The notes beneath the pieces were generated by a model. The model ran no database searches and was not told where the DNA came from. It was given only the letters and a program-made list of their open reading frames with translations. From DASRSS01 sp963799045 (GTDB lineage Bacteria > Actinomycetota > Actinomycetes > Mycobacteriales > Jatrophihabitantaceae), in contig CAWCVN010000001.1 of assembly GCA_963799045.1 (NCBI GenBank), positions 434,001-498,000 on the forward strand: DNA of 64,000 nt, given 5' to 3'. Shown here piece by piece: positions 52,218 to 60,049 of the stretch. Numbering within the stretch: the first letter of the stretch is position 1; each line of letters opens with the position of its first letter. Made by a program: the position numbers and the translations under genes.

Positions 52218-52649
52218 ATGCTCAAGAAACTCTGCGTGGCCGCTGCGGCGGCCGCTCTCTGCACCGCCGGCCTCGTCTCCGTCGCCGGCCCGGCCAGCGC
52301 CGCGAGTCCTTCCTGCACAACGGGATACTCGTGCGACTGGAAGGACATCCACTACGTCACCAACGGCGTCTCCGGTGACAGCTTCCGGATGTTCTACTAC
52401 GTCACGACCTTCAGCGGCTTCGACTACTCCGGAACCAGCGACAGCGTCTACCTCAGCATCTCGTCGGAGTACAACGCCGGAACGGGTGGGGACGGCGTCG
52501 AGTACTTCAAGGGCAACAACTGCTCCGGAGTCCACTTCACCCAGTCGGCCGGCAGCGGCGACTCCGACTTCACCAACGGATCTCCGTCGGGCAACTGGAA
52601 CGACCAGGCAGCCTCGGCGTCGTTCGTCAGCGAGCTGTCCAACTGCTAG
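52218..52649 (+). CDS. Small secreted Cys-containing protein
   Basis: A 143-residue exported protein. MLKKLCVAAAAAALCTAGLV is a typical signal peptide with likely cleavage after ASA near residue 28. The mature protein of about 115 residues has four cysteines (PSC, YSC, NNC, SNC), enough for two disulfides, and is rich in Gly, Ser, Tyr and Asp (YVTTFSGFDYSGTSDSVYLS). No catalytic motif. It is loosely like secreted beta/gamma-crystallin-type or peptidase-inhibitor I36 proteins (CTTGYSC). It follows a strong operator-bearing promoter and precedes a terminator, so it is expressed alone. Possible roles are a toxin, inhibitor or surface protein. Confidence 0.78.
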   Translation: MLKKLCVAAAAAALCTAGLVSVAGPASAASPSCTTGYSCDWKDIHYVTNGVSGDSFRMFYYVTTFSGFDYSGTSDSVYLSISSEYNAGTGGDGVEYFKGNNCSGVHFTQSAGSGDSDFTNGSPSGNWNDQAASASFVSELSNC

Positions 52650-52676
52650 CCACGCCTCACCACTAACCGAACAGCG

Positions 52677-52712
52677 ACCCGCCCACCCTTCCGTCGAAGG
52701 GTGGGCGGGTCT
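52677..52712 (+). terminator. Intrinsic terminator
   Basis: Perfect 16-bp stem: left arm GACCCGCCCACCCTTC (52677-52692), loop CGTC, right arm GAAGGGTGGGCGGGTC (52697-52712), followed by TGTC. It is directly after the secreted-protein gene and 25 bases before the lipoprotein start. Confidence 0.88.
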
Positions 52713-52736
52713 GTCGCGCCCTGACAGGAGCACCGC

Positions 52737-53605
52737 ATGAAGGTCCGAGTCCTCGCCACCGCCGTCGCCTGTGTTGGTCTGATGACGGCCGCTGGCTGCA
52801 GCTCAAGCGGCAGCAGCCATCACAGTGCTGCACCACCATTCCGGGCCAATCTCGACACCTGGACTCTCCCCCTCGACTCCTATCTCCCCAACGACCTCAA
52901 TCAGGCATACGCGCAAGACCTGCTCTATTCGCAATGCATGAGTAAAGCCGGCTACAACGTCCCTGCCTACAACATCGCCGACTACATGCCGCCCAACCGC
53001 AACGCCGCATTGCGAAAACTCTTCAACCTCGACCTCGCAGAAAGATACGGATACCACAACGGCCCGACGAAGAATGGCGGCCAGCCCCCGAAGCTGAATC
53101 TCACTGCGCCAGCCGAAATAGCCGCTGACTCCGCCTGTTCGAAGTCGTCCCAACAAGGAACAAGCGAGAACTCCGATCTCACCAACTTCGTGCAGAACCT
53201 TGAGGGCGACGCCGAGGACAATGCTCTCGGCGACAGCAAGGTCAAGGCCGCCGCCGCCGCTTGGCGCACCTGCATGCTGCCCCAAGGCATCCCGGACCTT
53301 CCAGACTCGCCCGAGGACATGCCTACTCAGTCGCAACGCCAGCGATTTGGCATGAACGGCCCGACCAATCCCGGGCCCGGCCAGCTTCCCAGCCAGGGGT
53401 CGGCGTCACCGCAAGAAATCAAGCAAGCTGTCTTCGACGCCAACTGTCGCGATAGCACCGGCTACTCCAAGACCTACTACGACACGGAGGTGGCCGACCA
53501 GCAGGCGCTCATAACAAAGAATGGGGGAAGCTCTCTCAAGCTCTCGACGCGGAGAAGAGCGCCACCGCCGCGATCACCAAAGTGCTCCAGCAGAATGGCC
53601 GGTAG
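52737..53605 (+). CDS. Secreted lipoprotein of the export cluster, frameshifted near its end
   Basis: A lipoprotein of about 289 residues: signal peptide with lipobox MTAAGCSSS, then soluble sequence (LPLDSYLPNDLNQAYAQDLL and a CMSKAGY stretch) and ADSACSKSSQQG and CMLPQGIPD cysteines. Near 53526 the frame 52737 reads NGGSS and runs on into the adaptor gene without a stop, whereas after adding one G to the GGGGG run (53522-53526) the sequence continues KLSQALDAEKSATAAITKVL and stops at 53603-53605, which overlaps the adaptor start by 11 bases. The latter is the likely real protein. Role in the exporter unknown. Confidence 0.72.
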
Positions 53606-54797
53606 ACCAAAGCGCACGATCTGGCTGACAGCGCTGCTGTGCGTCGTCCTCGCCGCCGTATTCGTCCTCGGCTGGTACGCCGCACGGCGGTTCCAATCGC
53701 CAGCGCAGCGTGAGGCGGCTGCCAAACCGCCCGCCGCCGGCCCGATCTTCGACCCAGTCACCCAAGGAACCTTATCCAACCAGGTCAGCGGAAGCGGCGC
53801 TGTAACCTACTCGTCCGTCGTCTCGGTCAGCCCTGCGAGCCTTCCCTCCCCAGCTGTGATTACCGGGCGACCCAGCGCCTCTGACCGAAGCATCAAGGCT
53901 GGCGATGTGCTCACCGAAATCAACGGCCGCCCGGTCTTTCTGCTGCCCGGAGCGTTCGACTTCTACCGCGACCTCGAGCAAGGCGACGAAGGCCCCGACG
54001 TCGCCCAGCTCCAACGCGGTCTACGCGCCGCCGGCTACCAGATCGGCAGCTACGAGAACGGCACCTATGGCGTCCAGACGGCCGACGCCGTCGATCACCT
54101 CTACCACGCGGCCGGGTACAGCGTGCCCGACCTCGGCCAAGTAGACCAGCCGGCGCCGACTTCCTCCGCCACTGGATCGCGCACTGGCTCGGGCCAGCAG
54201 CCGAGTGCGACGAAGAGCCAACAGATCACGGGCATTCCGCTGACCGAGGTCGCGGTAACACCGACCTTGCCGGCCACCCTGATGACGGTCCTGCCCGTTG
54301 GTGCGCATCCATCGAGCGGAGACGCCGTGGGCAAGGTCGCTAGGGGACAGCTCATCGTGAGCATCAGCCTCGACAGCAGCGCCTTCGTCCAGATCAACAG
54401 CGGGATGACCGCCAGTATCACGATCGACGGTCACACGGGTACCGTCCCGGCCACGGTCAGCGGTCTCAGCGCCGCGTCAAGCGGTGGACAATCGACCGTC
54501 ACGCTCACCCCGACCGGCAGCGTGCCACCGGAGCTCGCGGGACACACAGCGGTGGGCATAGTAACGATCAAGGTGGTCGCCACCACCGCCTTGCTTGTCC
54601 CGAGCCGAGCGGTCGCCACCTCGGCCAACGGAACACAGCGAGTCCTCGTCCGCGATCCAACGCCGTCCGCGACCGACAACACCATTAGCACGCACGCCGT
54701 CTCGGTTCACCTCATCGGCTCGCTCGCAGGCGTCAGCGCCGTGGAGCCCCTGACCGCAGGTGAGCTCAGCAAGGGCGACCTGGTCGAAGTCGGCTGA
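53595..54797 (+). CDS. Periplasmic adaptor-like protein with peptidoglycan-binding domain
   Basis: A 400-residue protein: N-terminal anchor TIWLTALLCVVLAAVFVLGW, a beta-barrel-like region, and a peptidoglycan-binding repeat QGDEGPDVAQLQRGLRAAGY with YENGTYGVQTADAVDHLYHA. The C-terminal half has MacA/HlyD-like strands (ITGIPLTEVAVTPTLPATLM, LIVSISLDSSAFVQINSGMT). In Gram-positive exporters of this type the adaptor links the ABC transporter with the wall. ATG 53595 lies in the tail of the lipoprotein gene. Followed after five bases by the ABC gene. Confidence 0.82.
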   Translation: MAGRPKRTIWLTALLCVVLAAVFVLGWYAARRFQSPAQREAAAKPPAAGPIFDPVTQGTLSNQVSGSGAVTYSSVVSVSPASLPSPAVITGRPSASDRSIKAGDVLTEINGRPVFLLPGAFDFYRDLEQGDEGPDVAQLQRGLRAAGYQIGSYENGTYGVQTADAVDHLYHAAGYSVPDLGQVDQPAPTSSATGSRTGSGQQPSATKSQQITGIPLTEVAVTPTLPATLMTVLPVGAHPSSGDAVGKVARGQLIVSISLDSSAFVQINSGMTASITIDGHTGTVPATVSGLSAASSGGQSTVTLTPTGSVPPELAGHTAVGIVTIKVVATTALLVPSRAVATSANGTQRVLVRDPTPSATDNTISTHAVSVHLIGSLAGVSAVEPLTAGELSKGDLVEVG

Positions 54798-54802
54798 CGG
54801 CG

Positions 54803-56755
54803 GTGCCCCTACTCCAATTCACAAAAGTGCGCAGGGTCTTCGGCGACCCACCCGTGGTCGCCCTCGCCGAGCTAGATCTCACCATCGAGCCCGGGAGCTA
54901 TCTCGCGATCGAAGGCCCCTCCGGCAGCGGAAAATCCACCCTGCTGAACCAACTCGCCCTCGTAGACCGACCGACCAGCGGCGCCTACGAAGTCGATGGG
55001 CAACCAGTGGGCGACCTATCCGAGCGCCGCCGCGCACGCCTACGCAGCGACACCTTCGGCTTTATCTTCCAGAAGTTTCACCTCATGCCCCGACGGACCG
55101 CCCAAGAGAACGTCGAGGTCGGACTGCTGTACCGAGGCGTCCCGCCTCGCCAACGACGCCAACTAGCCAGCGACGCGCTCTCAGCCGTCGGACTAGCCGA
55201 CCGCCGCGACGTCGCCGCCAGAATGCTCTCCGGCGGAGAGCAACAACGAGTGGCGATCGCCAGGGCAACGCTCGGCCACACCCCGGTCATCGTTGCGGAC
55301 GAGCCGACCGGCAATCTCGACTCCCACTCAGGTGCCAGCATTATCGACCAACTCGAGGACCTCCACCAACGCGGCAGCACCGTCGTCATCGTCACCCACG
55401 ATCCAGATGTCGCCGCCCGAGCGAACCAACGCGTGCACCTTCGAGACGGACGCATCGTCGACCCCCACGCCTCTAAACCGGACACAACAATCGCCCAGCA
55501 CCGTGTCGCCGACCCGCTAGGGACAAGTCCTGCCGACCATCCGGCCGGGGATCTGCCGCTGGCCGTGCCCGTGCCGGGGCGCGCATCAACGCTGCGCGTG
55601 GGCGATCTTATGCGCGAAAGCTGGCACTCGATCCGCGACCGGCCGGGCCGCACAAGCATCCTCGTTGTCGCGGTTGCCGTCGCCGTCGCCCTTGTGGTCA
55701 TTACCCTCGGTCTTTCGCAGACGGCCTCAGCGCAGGTATCGAGCAGCTTCGACATCCAACGCAATCGAGAGGTCACCGTCACCGTTCCCACCATCACCAA
55801 CGACGACGGCACAACCGAGTCCGGACTACCCGCAGACCTCGAACAGCGCCTGGCCCAAGTCCACGGCCTGACAGCCGCCGGCGCACTCGAACGGCACGAC
55901 CCCATCGCCATCACGAACCCAGGTCAGCCGACCGTAACCGGAGTCGCAGTAGCCGGCGTTTCCCCGGGTCTACTGAACGCAGTCGACGCCACCGTCATCT
56001 GGGCTACCGGACATACACACACACTCGAACAGCACGAACTCATACTCGGCCAGTACCTTGCGGACAAGCTCCAAACGGGGCCACTCGCGCTCGATCCCAC
56101 CCTCAGAATCGGCGGCACCACCTACGGCGTTGCAGGAGTCCTCACCGACACAAGCAGAACACCGGAACTCAGCGCCGACGCAATCGTCGCCTCCCAATAC
56201 GCGGATGAACTCAGCACCCTTGACGCCAGCACCGTCTACATCGACACCGTGGGAGGCGCGGCCCAACAGGTCGCCCAACAAGCACCCCTGGCCATCGACG
56301 CCGCAACAGCAGACCAAATGCAAGTCGACGCACCACCCGATCCGACGACACTCCGCGCAGCCGTGCAAAGCGATGTGCAATCAACCCTGCTGGCGCTCAC
56401 GGTCGTAGCCGCCCTCGCCTCGATACTCGGCGTCGCCAACGCGATGCTCCTCGGCGTCATCGAACGCATCGGCGAACTCGGCCTCCGACGAGCCGTCGGA
56501 GCACGACCCATCCACATCCTGAACCAGACAGCTACGGAAGCACTCCTGTGCGGTCTTCTCGGTGGCCTCACCGGCCTCATTGCCGGGGTAGCCACCATCC
56601 TCGGCGTCACGGTAAGCAAGCACTGGCAGCCAGTACTCGACCTCCGGCTGGTACCACTCGCACTCGTTGGAGGTGTAGCTGTCGGAATTCTTGGTGGATT
56701 GCCCGCCAGCCTCCGCGCCAGTCGCATACAGCCCGCTGATGCACTGCGACGGTAG
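54803..56755 (+). CDS. MacB-like ABC transporter with fused ATPase and FtsX-type permease
   Basis: A 650-residue protein. ATPase domain 1-230: Walker A GPSGSGKST, signature LSGGEQQRVAIARA, Walker B VIVADEPTGNLDS, H-loop VTHDPDV. A linker leads to a permease with spans at about 285 (TSILVVAVAVAVALVVITLG), 535, 590 and 625, and FtsX landmarks AIVASQYADELS-like extracellular loop, LGVANAMLLGVIERIGELGL and RRAVGARP, ending ASLRASRIQPADALRR. MacB-type transporters extrude peptides or toxins by mechanotransmission. Start GTG 54803, five bases after the adaptor stop. Confidence 0.9.
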   Translation: MPLLQFTKVRRVFGDPPVVALAELDLTIEPGSYLAIEGPSGSGKSTLLNQLALVDRPTSGAYEVDGQPVGDLSERRRARLRSDTFGFIFQKFHLMPRRTAQENVEVGLLYRGVPPRQRRQLASDALSAVGLADRRDVAARMLSGGEQQRVAIARATLGHTPVIVADEPTGNLDSHSGASIIDQLEDLHQRGSTVVIVTHDPDVAARANQRVHLRDGRIVDPHASKPDTTIAQHRVADPLGTSPADHPAGDLPLAVPVPGRASTLRVGDLMRESWHSIRDRPGRTSILVVAVAVAVALVVITLGLSQTASAQVSSSFDIQRNREVTVTVPTITNDDGTTESGLPADLEQRLAQVHGLTAAGALERHDPIAITNPGQPTVTGVAVAGVSPGLLNAVDATVIWATGHTHTLEQHELILGQYLADKLQTGPLALDPTLRIGGTTYGVAGVLTDTSRTPELSADAIVASQYADELSTLDASTVYIDTVGGAAQQVAQQAPLAIDAATADQMQVDAPPDPTTLRAAVQSDVQSTLLALTVVAALASILGVANAMLLGVIERIGELGLRRAVGARPIHILNQTATEALLCGLLGGLTGLIAGVATILGVTVSKHWQPVLDLRLVPLALVGGVAVGILGGLPASLRASRIQPADALRR

Positions 56756-57264
56756 TGCTACCACGAGGCCATCGCCGACATCGGCGTGGCGATGAACATT
56801 AGCCGCCGCAATACGCACCAGCCACGACCGACACCACCCGAGGAGAGTGATCGCCATCGCCACCGACCTCGAACACGAGATCCGACGCGCCCTGCACGAT
56901 CGTGCCGAGCGCGTCACGCCCGACCGTCAACGGCTCGCTGGGCCACCGCGACCACAGTCGGTGACCGTCCGCCTCATGAGCGCCGCCGGGCTCATCGCCA
57001 TTGCGTATCATCTTCATTCCTCGCGGCATCGGCACGGCGGCAGACCTCGCCGGCAGCCAACTCGGTAGCTTCAATTCGTTCGCCGGGCATCGTCCATCCT
57101 CCATACCGTTAGACAAGCCCAAGCAGCGAATCCGTGCAGTGCCGACGCAACAAGGCATCAGCTCAGTAGTCGAAACATCAAGCGATCAGGTTGGTGTGCT
57201 CCTCCGCACCACGAGGCACGACAGCCTCTCGCGAGCGCGACAGTCCGACCCGCATCTGCTACGG
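56756..57264. other. Right-end stretch with only remnants
   Basis: About 500 bases between the ABC gene and the ligC fragment. A plus-strand piece near 56855-57000 (TDLEHEIRRALHDRAERVTP then a membrane-like AAGLIAIA) resembles the start of an anti-sigma-like or CU044-like membrane protein but breaks off after a frame change, so I take it as a remnant. No other convincing gene. Confidence 0.45.
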
Positions 57265-57300
57265 TCAAGTAGACCAAATGTCGTCCCACTTGGGTTCGTA
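57264..57300. other. Right attachment site (attR)
   Basis: The core CGTCCCA (57282-57288) is preceded by the element arm TCAAGTAGACCAAATG (57265-57280) and followed by the native ligC codons CTTGGGTTCGTACGAG. The arm pairs with the opposite arm at attL. Confidence 0.78.
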
Positions 57301-57375
57301 CGAGCAGCCGGCCGGAATGGTCGGCACCGCCTTGGCCAGCATGGGCGCGACCGGTGGCAAGACAGGTAGGTCCAC
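57265..57375 (-). pseudogene. ligC: Displaced native 5' end of ligC
   Basis: A GTG at 57375 begins MDLPVLPPVAPMLAKAVPTI then PAGCSYEPKWD, the expected N-terminus of a LigC-type ligase up to motif I, after which the frame enters the element and stops at 57265 (DIWST). It should pair with the chromosomal remainder 37595-38587; 87 plus 993 bases make exactly 360 codons. The native ligC promoter is probably still in front of this fragment, close to the start of the sortase gene's end. Confidence 0.9.
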
Positions 57376-57413
57376 CGGCTCAATCTAGTCAGCCGGGTGC
57401 CCCCTCGGACAGC

Positions 57414-58109
57414 TCACGGGCGATGTGCGGAGACCAGGGCCGCGAAGACCACGATGTTGGACTCGTAGCTGTGTACCGACGAGTCGAACTTGCCGCCGCA
57501 CGTGATCAGCCGCAGTCCGGCGTGATCGATGTTGCCGTAGACCTCACGTGTCGGGAAGTCGGCCTTGCTGTACTCGACGACGCGTTCGACCTCGAAGGCG
57601 GCGACCAGGCCGTCCGCGCGTGTCACGTAGATCTTGTCGCGTTGCCGCAGGTCTCCGAGCTTGAAGAACACGCCGGGACCGTAGGCGGCGGAGTCGACAT
57701 GTCCGATGATCGTGGACGGGCCGAGCTGTCCGGGCGTGGGCGAGACGGCAAGCCAATAGGCGTGCGAGTCCTTGGCCAGTGGCGGGGTCGCGATCTCTCC
57801 CCTGCTGTTCAGCCCGATCCGCTTCAGGGCGGTGTTCACACCGATCGCGGGTATGCGTAGCCGGACCGGCTTGGAGCGCGGCAGGATCTGCCCCTGTGTC
57901 CCCGATCCGGGCGCGGCGCTGTCAGTCGCGCCGGGAGTGCCGGGCACCGTCGGGATCACGGTGACCGGGCTGGCCGCGGACGGCGGCGGTGCGGGCGCGG
58001 ACTTCTGCGCCCGCACCGCAACTACGAGCGCGAGCACGCCGGCCGCGAGCAGCACCGCACCCGCCGCGCCCAGCGTGCGGGCGCGACGGGTGCGCGTGGG
58101 CGTGTTCAC
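57414..58109 (-). CDS. Class F sortase
   Basis: A 231-residue sortase with one N-terminal membrane anchor (LGAAGAVLLAAGVLALVVAV), a Pro/Thr-rich linker and the catalytic domain: RLRIPAIGVNTALKRIGL, the histidine in TIIGHVDSAAYGPGVFFKL, the cysteine in LRLITCGGKFD and an Arg-containing end. It joins secreted proteins to the wall or to another acceptor. The adjoining CHRD protein gene, 19 bases upstream on the same strand, has a C-terminal membrane/basic tail and is the natural substrate candidate. Confidence 0.9.
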   Translation of the reverse strand: MNTPTRTRRARTLGAAGAVLLAAGVLALVVAVRAQKSAPAPPPSAASPVTVIPTVPGTPGATDSAAPGSGTQGQILPRSKPVRLRIPAIGVNTALKRIGLNSRGEIATPPLAKDSHAYWLAVSPTPGQLGPSTIIGHVDSAAYGPGVFFKLGDLRQRDKIYVTRADGLVAAFEVERVVEYSKADFPTREVYGNIDHAGLRLITCGGKFDSSVHSYESNIVVFAALVSAHRP

Positions 58110-58128
58110 CGGTTGGTGGCGGCTCGAG

Positions 58129-58986
58129 TCAGCTCTGGCGCGCGTAGCGGCGTCGCGCCGCGAACGCCCCGCCCGCAGCCAGAATCAGCCCGCCGCCGAG
58201 GCCGAGCAGGGCGCCGTCTTCGATACCGGCCGTGCTGCCGCCACCGGTCGGACTGCTGCCGACCGGGGTGGCGGACATCTGCGATGCGCTGAGCACGCCG
58301 CACAGTGCCGGTGCGGTCGCGATCAGCGCGACCTTCTTGCTGGCGCCGGGCAGCGTGACGCCCAGGGAGTTGGGCGCGCTGAGCGAGGCCTTGGGCGCGT
58401 TGGCCGGATTGAGTCCGTGAACGACGATCACGGCCGAGTTGTTCCTGATCGCGTTGAGGGTGGCCTGATTGAGCGTGAACGTCCGCTTGTAGGTGAAGCC
58501 GCCGCCACTCGGCGCGATCGTCACGTCGGCGGCCGCACTTGCGCTCGTGTCGCCCTTGGTGGAAAGGGTCGTCCCGACCGCACCATAGGCGGGCTGCCCC
58601 TCGACCGTGCTGATCGCGCCGTCGTTGTTGGTGTCCGCCGAGGAGGACGGGCACTGGTCCTGCCCGTTGATGTGGATGTGCTGCACGTGGGGGAACGGCG
58701 CACCGGCGAACGCTGTCGGAATGCCGAGAGCGGACAAGGTCTTCTTGTCGGTAGGCAATGTCGCCGCCAGCCCGCTCACCTGCTCGCTGACGGTGGCCTG
58801 ATCCCCGTTGAGCGTCAGGGTGAAGGTGCCGGATGCCGCGCCGGAGGGGGTGTTGAGCGGCACCGGGCTGAGCGTGGCCTGGTAGGTCGTGGACGTCGCT
58901 GCCGACGCCGCACTCGGCAGCGCGAGCCCGAGTCCCGCGATCCCGACCGCAGCGACTGGCACCGCCCAACGAAGTAGCTTGTTCAT
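58129..58986 (-). CDS. CHRD-domain surface protein
   Basis: A 285-residue exported protein: signal peptide (VAAVGIAGLGLALPSAASA), CHRD-type beta-sandwich domain (YQATLSPVPLNTPSGAASGT, HVQHIHINGQDQCPSSSADT), then a C-terminal membrane segment DGALLGLGGGLILAAGGAFA and RRRYARQ tail. This C-terminus is that of a wall-anchored protein although no LPxTG is seen; SSPTGG is the nearest. Pairs with the sortase. Confidence 0.85.
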   Translation of the reverse strand: MNKLLRWAVPVAAVGIAGLGLALPSAASAATSTTYQATLSPVPLNTPSGAASGTFTLTLNGDQATVSEQVSGLAATLPTDKKTLSALGIPTAFAGAPFPHVQHIHINGQDQCPSSSADTNNDGAISTVEGQPAYGAVGTTLSTKGDTSASAAADVTIAPSGGGFTYKRTFTLNQATLNAIRNNSAVIVVHGLNPANAPKASLSAPNSLGVTLPGASKKVALIATAPALCGVLSASQMSATPVGSSPTGGGSTAGIEDGALLGLGGGLILAAGGAFAARRRYARQS

Positions 58987-59101
58987 GGCTGTCCCTTCCA
59001 CTTCTGTGCTGCCGGGACACTCCCAGGCAACTGAACGTGCTTTCTGTGGATGCATTCGTGGGGTGTGCGGCGAACGGTTCCGTAACGGCCCGGTCGTTGT
59101 C

Positions 59102-59539
59102 TCAACGTGCGCCCGGGCCGCTGCGCGCGAACCGGAACGACCGCCTGCTTGCGGGCAGCAGGGCGCCGGCGGTTGCGGCGACCACGGTGACCGCTTCGGC
59201 GACCGAGGCCGCGATCTTGCTGGCGTACCAGAAGGGCTCGTACATGTCGGGCAGAGGGCCGACCGGGCCGACGTCGACATAGCGGTAGAGCACGACAACG
59301 CCGAGCGCGCTGCCGGCCACCAGGATTGCGAACAGGTAGGTGAGCCGGGTGGCCGAAGCCAGCACCAGGAACGCGGCGGCGCTCGCGAGAGCGGTCTCGA
59401 GGTAGAATAGGTCAATCTGGCTGATGACACCGTTGGGGGGCTGGCTGGCGGCGAGATTCGCGTGTATGGCGGCGTCCACGCCCAGGCCGGCGGCAGTGAG
59501 CAGGCGCGCCAGGTGGGCGATCACGGCGACCCGGGTCAC
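59102..59539 (-). CDS. Small integral membrane protein coupled to cupredoxin
   Basis: A 145-residue protein from a GTG at 59539 that overlaps the stop of the cupredoxin gene (GTGA). It has about four membrane spans (AHLARLLTAAGLGVDAAIHA, TALASAAAFLVLASATRLTY, FAILVAGSALGVVVLYRYV and a last span). VGPLPDMYEPFWYASK in a loop is notable. Translational coupling suggests it works with the copper protein, perhaps as a membrane anchor or redox partner. Family not recognised beyond actinobacterial membrane proteins of this type. Confidence 0.68.
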   Translation of the reverse strand: MTRVAVIAHLARLLTAAGLGVDAAIHANLAASQPPNGVISQIDLFYLETALASAAAFLVLASATRLTYLFAILVAGSALGVVVLYRYVDVGPVGPLPDMYEPFWYASKIAASVAEAVTVVAATAGALLPASRRSFRFARSGPGAR

Positions 59540-59973
59540 CGGACGACCAGAACGCCGTGCATGTTCGCGTGGAACTTGCAGTGGAACTTGTAGGAGCCGG
59601 GCTTGTCCGGGGCGGTGAACGTGGCCGTGCTGCCGGGATCGACCGTCACGTCGAACAGGCTTCCGCTCTGGTCGGCTGTCACGGTGTGCGCGACCTGATC
59701 GTTGTTGGTCACAGTGACCGTCGCGCCGGGCCGTACGCTGCTGGGCACCCGGTAGGCGAAGTGGTCGATCGTGACGGCCGCGGCGGGGGCGGCGGGTGGT
59801 GTCGGGCCGGCCGGGGTGCCGGATGCCAGCGCGCCCGGGGAGGAGCGCGCGGACGGCGCAGGTCCGGAAGCCACGCTCGGGCCGGAGGAGCCACACGCGG
59901 CCAGCGCTGCCGTGAGCAGGAGACCGCCGGCGGCGATCGAGGTGCGACGGGCGGCGTTGGGCGTCATGGTCAC
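59536..59973 (-). CDS. Cupredoxin-domain lipoprotein
   Basis: A 145-residue lipoprotein (lipobox LTAALAACGSS), Pro/Ala-rich linker and plastocyanin-like fold: VTIDHFAYRVPSSVRPGATV, DQVAHTVTADQSG with the first His, and YKFHCKFHANMHGVLVV with Cys, His and Met ligands. It is likely a type 1 copper protein at the membrane surface. An ATG two codons downstream is also possible as start. Coupled to the membrane protein. Confidence 0.88.
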   Translation of the reverse strand: MTMTPNAARRTSIAAGGLLLTAALAACGSSGPSVASGPAPSARSSPGALASGTPAGPTPPAAPAAAVTIDHFAYRVPSSVRPGATVTVTNNDQVAHTVTADQSGSLFDVTVDPGSTATFTAPDKPGSYKFHCKFHANMHGVLVVR

Positions 59974-60049
59974 TGTTCGCGTTCCCGCCGCGAACCGGTT
60001 TCAGCCGGTCACGGTCGGCTCACACGTGCGCGGAATCGACGGCGGGGCG

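Larger units (their letters stand above)
38581..57288. mobile_element. Integrative element of about 18.7 kb inserted in ligC
   Basis: Bounded by a shared 7-bp core in the ligC active-site motif and carrying a large serine integrase beside its left end. Deleting 38588-57288 joins ligC codons into an uninterrupted 360-codon frame (993 + 87 bases). Cargo includes lsr2-like and ssb-like genes, IS remnants and an IS256 element, gamma-butyrolactone signalling genes, a sigma/anti-sigma pair and an export system. No relaxase, FtsK/TraB-type translocase, replication protein or phage structural gene is seen, so it is an integrative but apparently non-self-transmissible island. No recombination directionality factor is recognised; the small 41979 gene is one candidate. 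Confidence 0.88.

Noticed and set aside
52737..54797. Real fused lipoprotein-adaptor protein of 686 residues
   Set aside because: A second frame continues the lipoprotein to a proper stop, and the adaptor has its own ATG and membrane anchor; a one-base loss in a G run explains the fusion.
56799..57158. Minus-strand frame near the right end
   Set aside because: No domain and overlaps the remnant on the other strand.
38581..57288. Conjugative element (ICE) or prophage
   Set aside because: No relaxase, translocase, coupling, replication, capsid or tail gene is visible, so only an integrative island can be supported.
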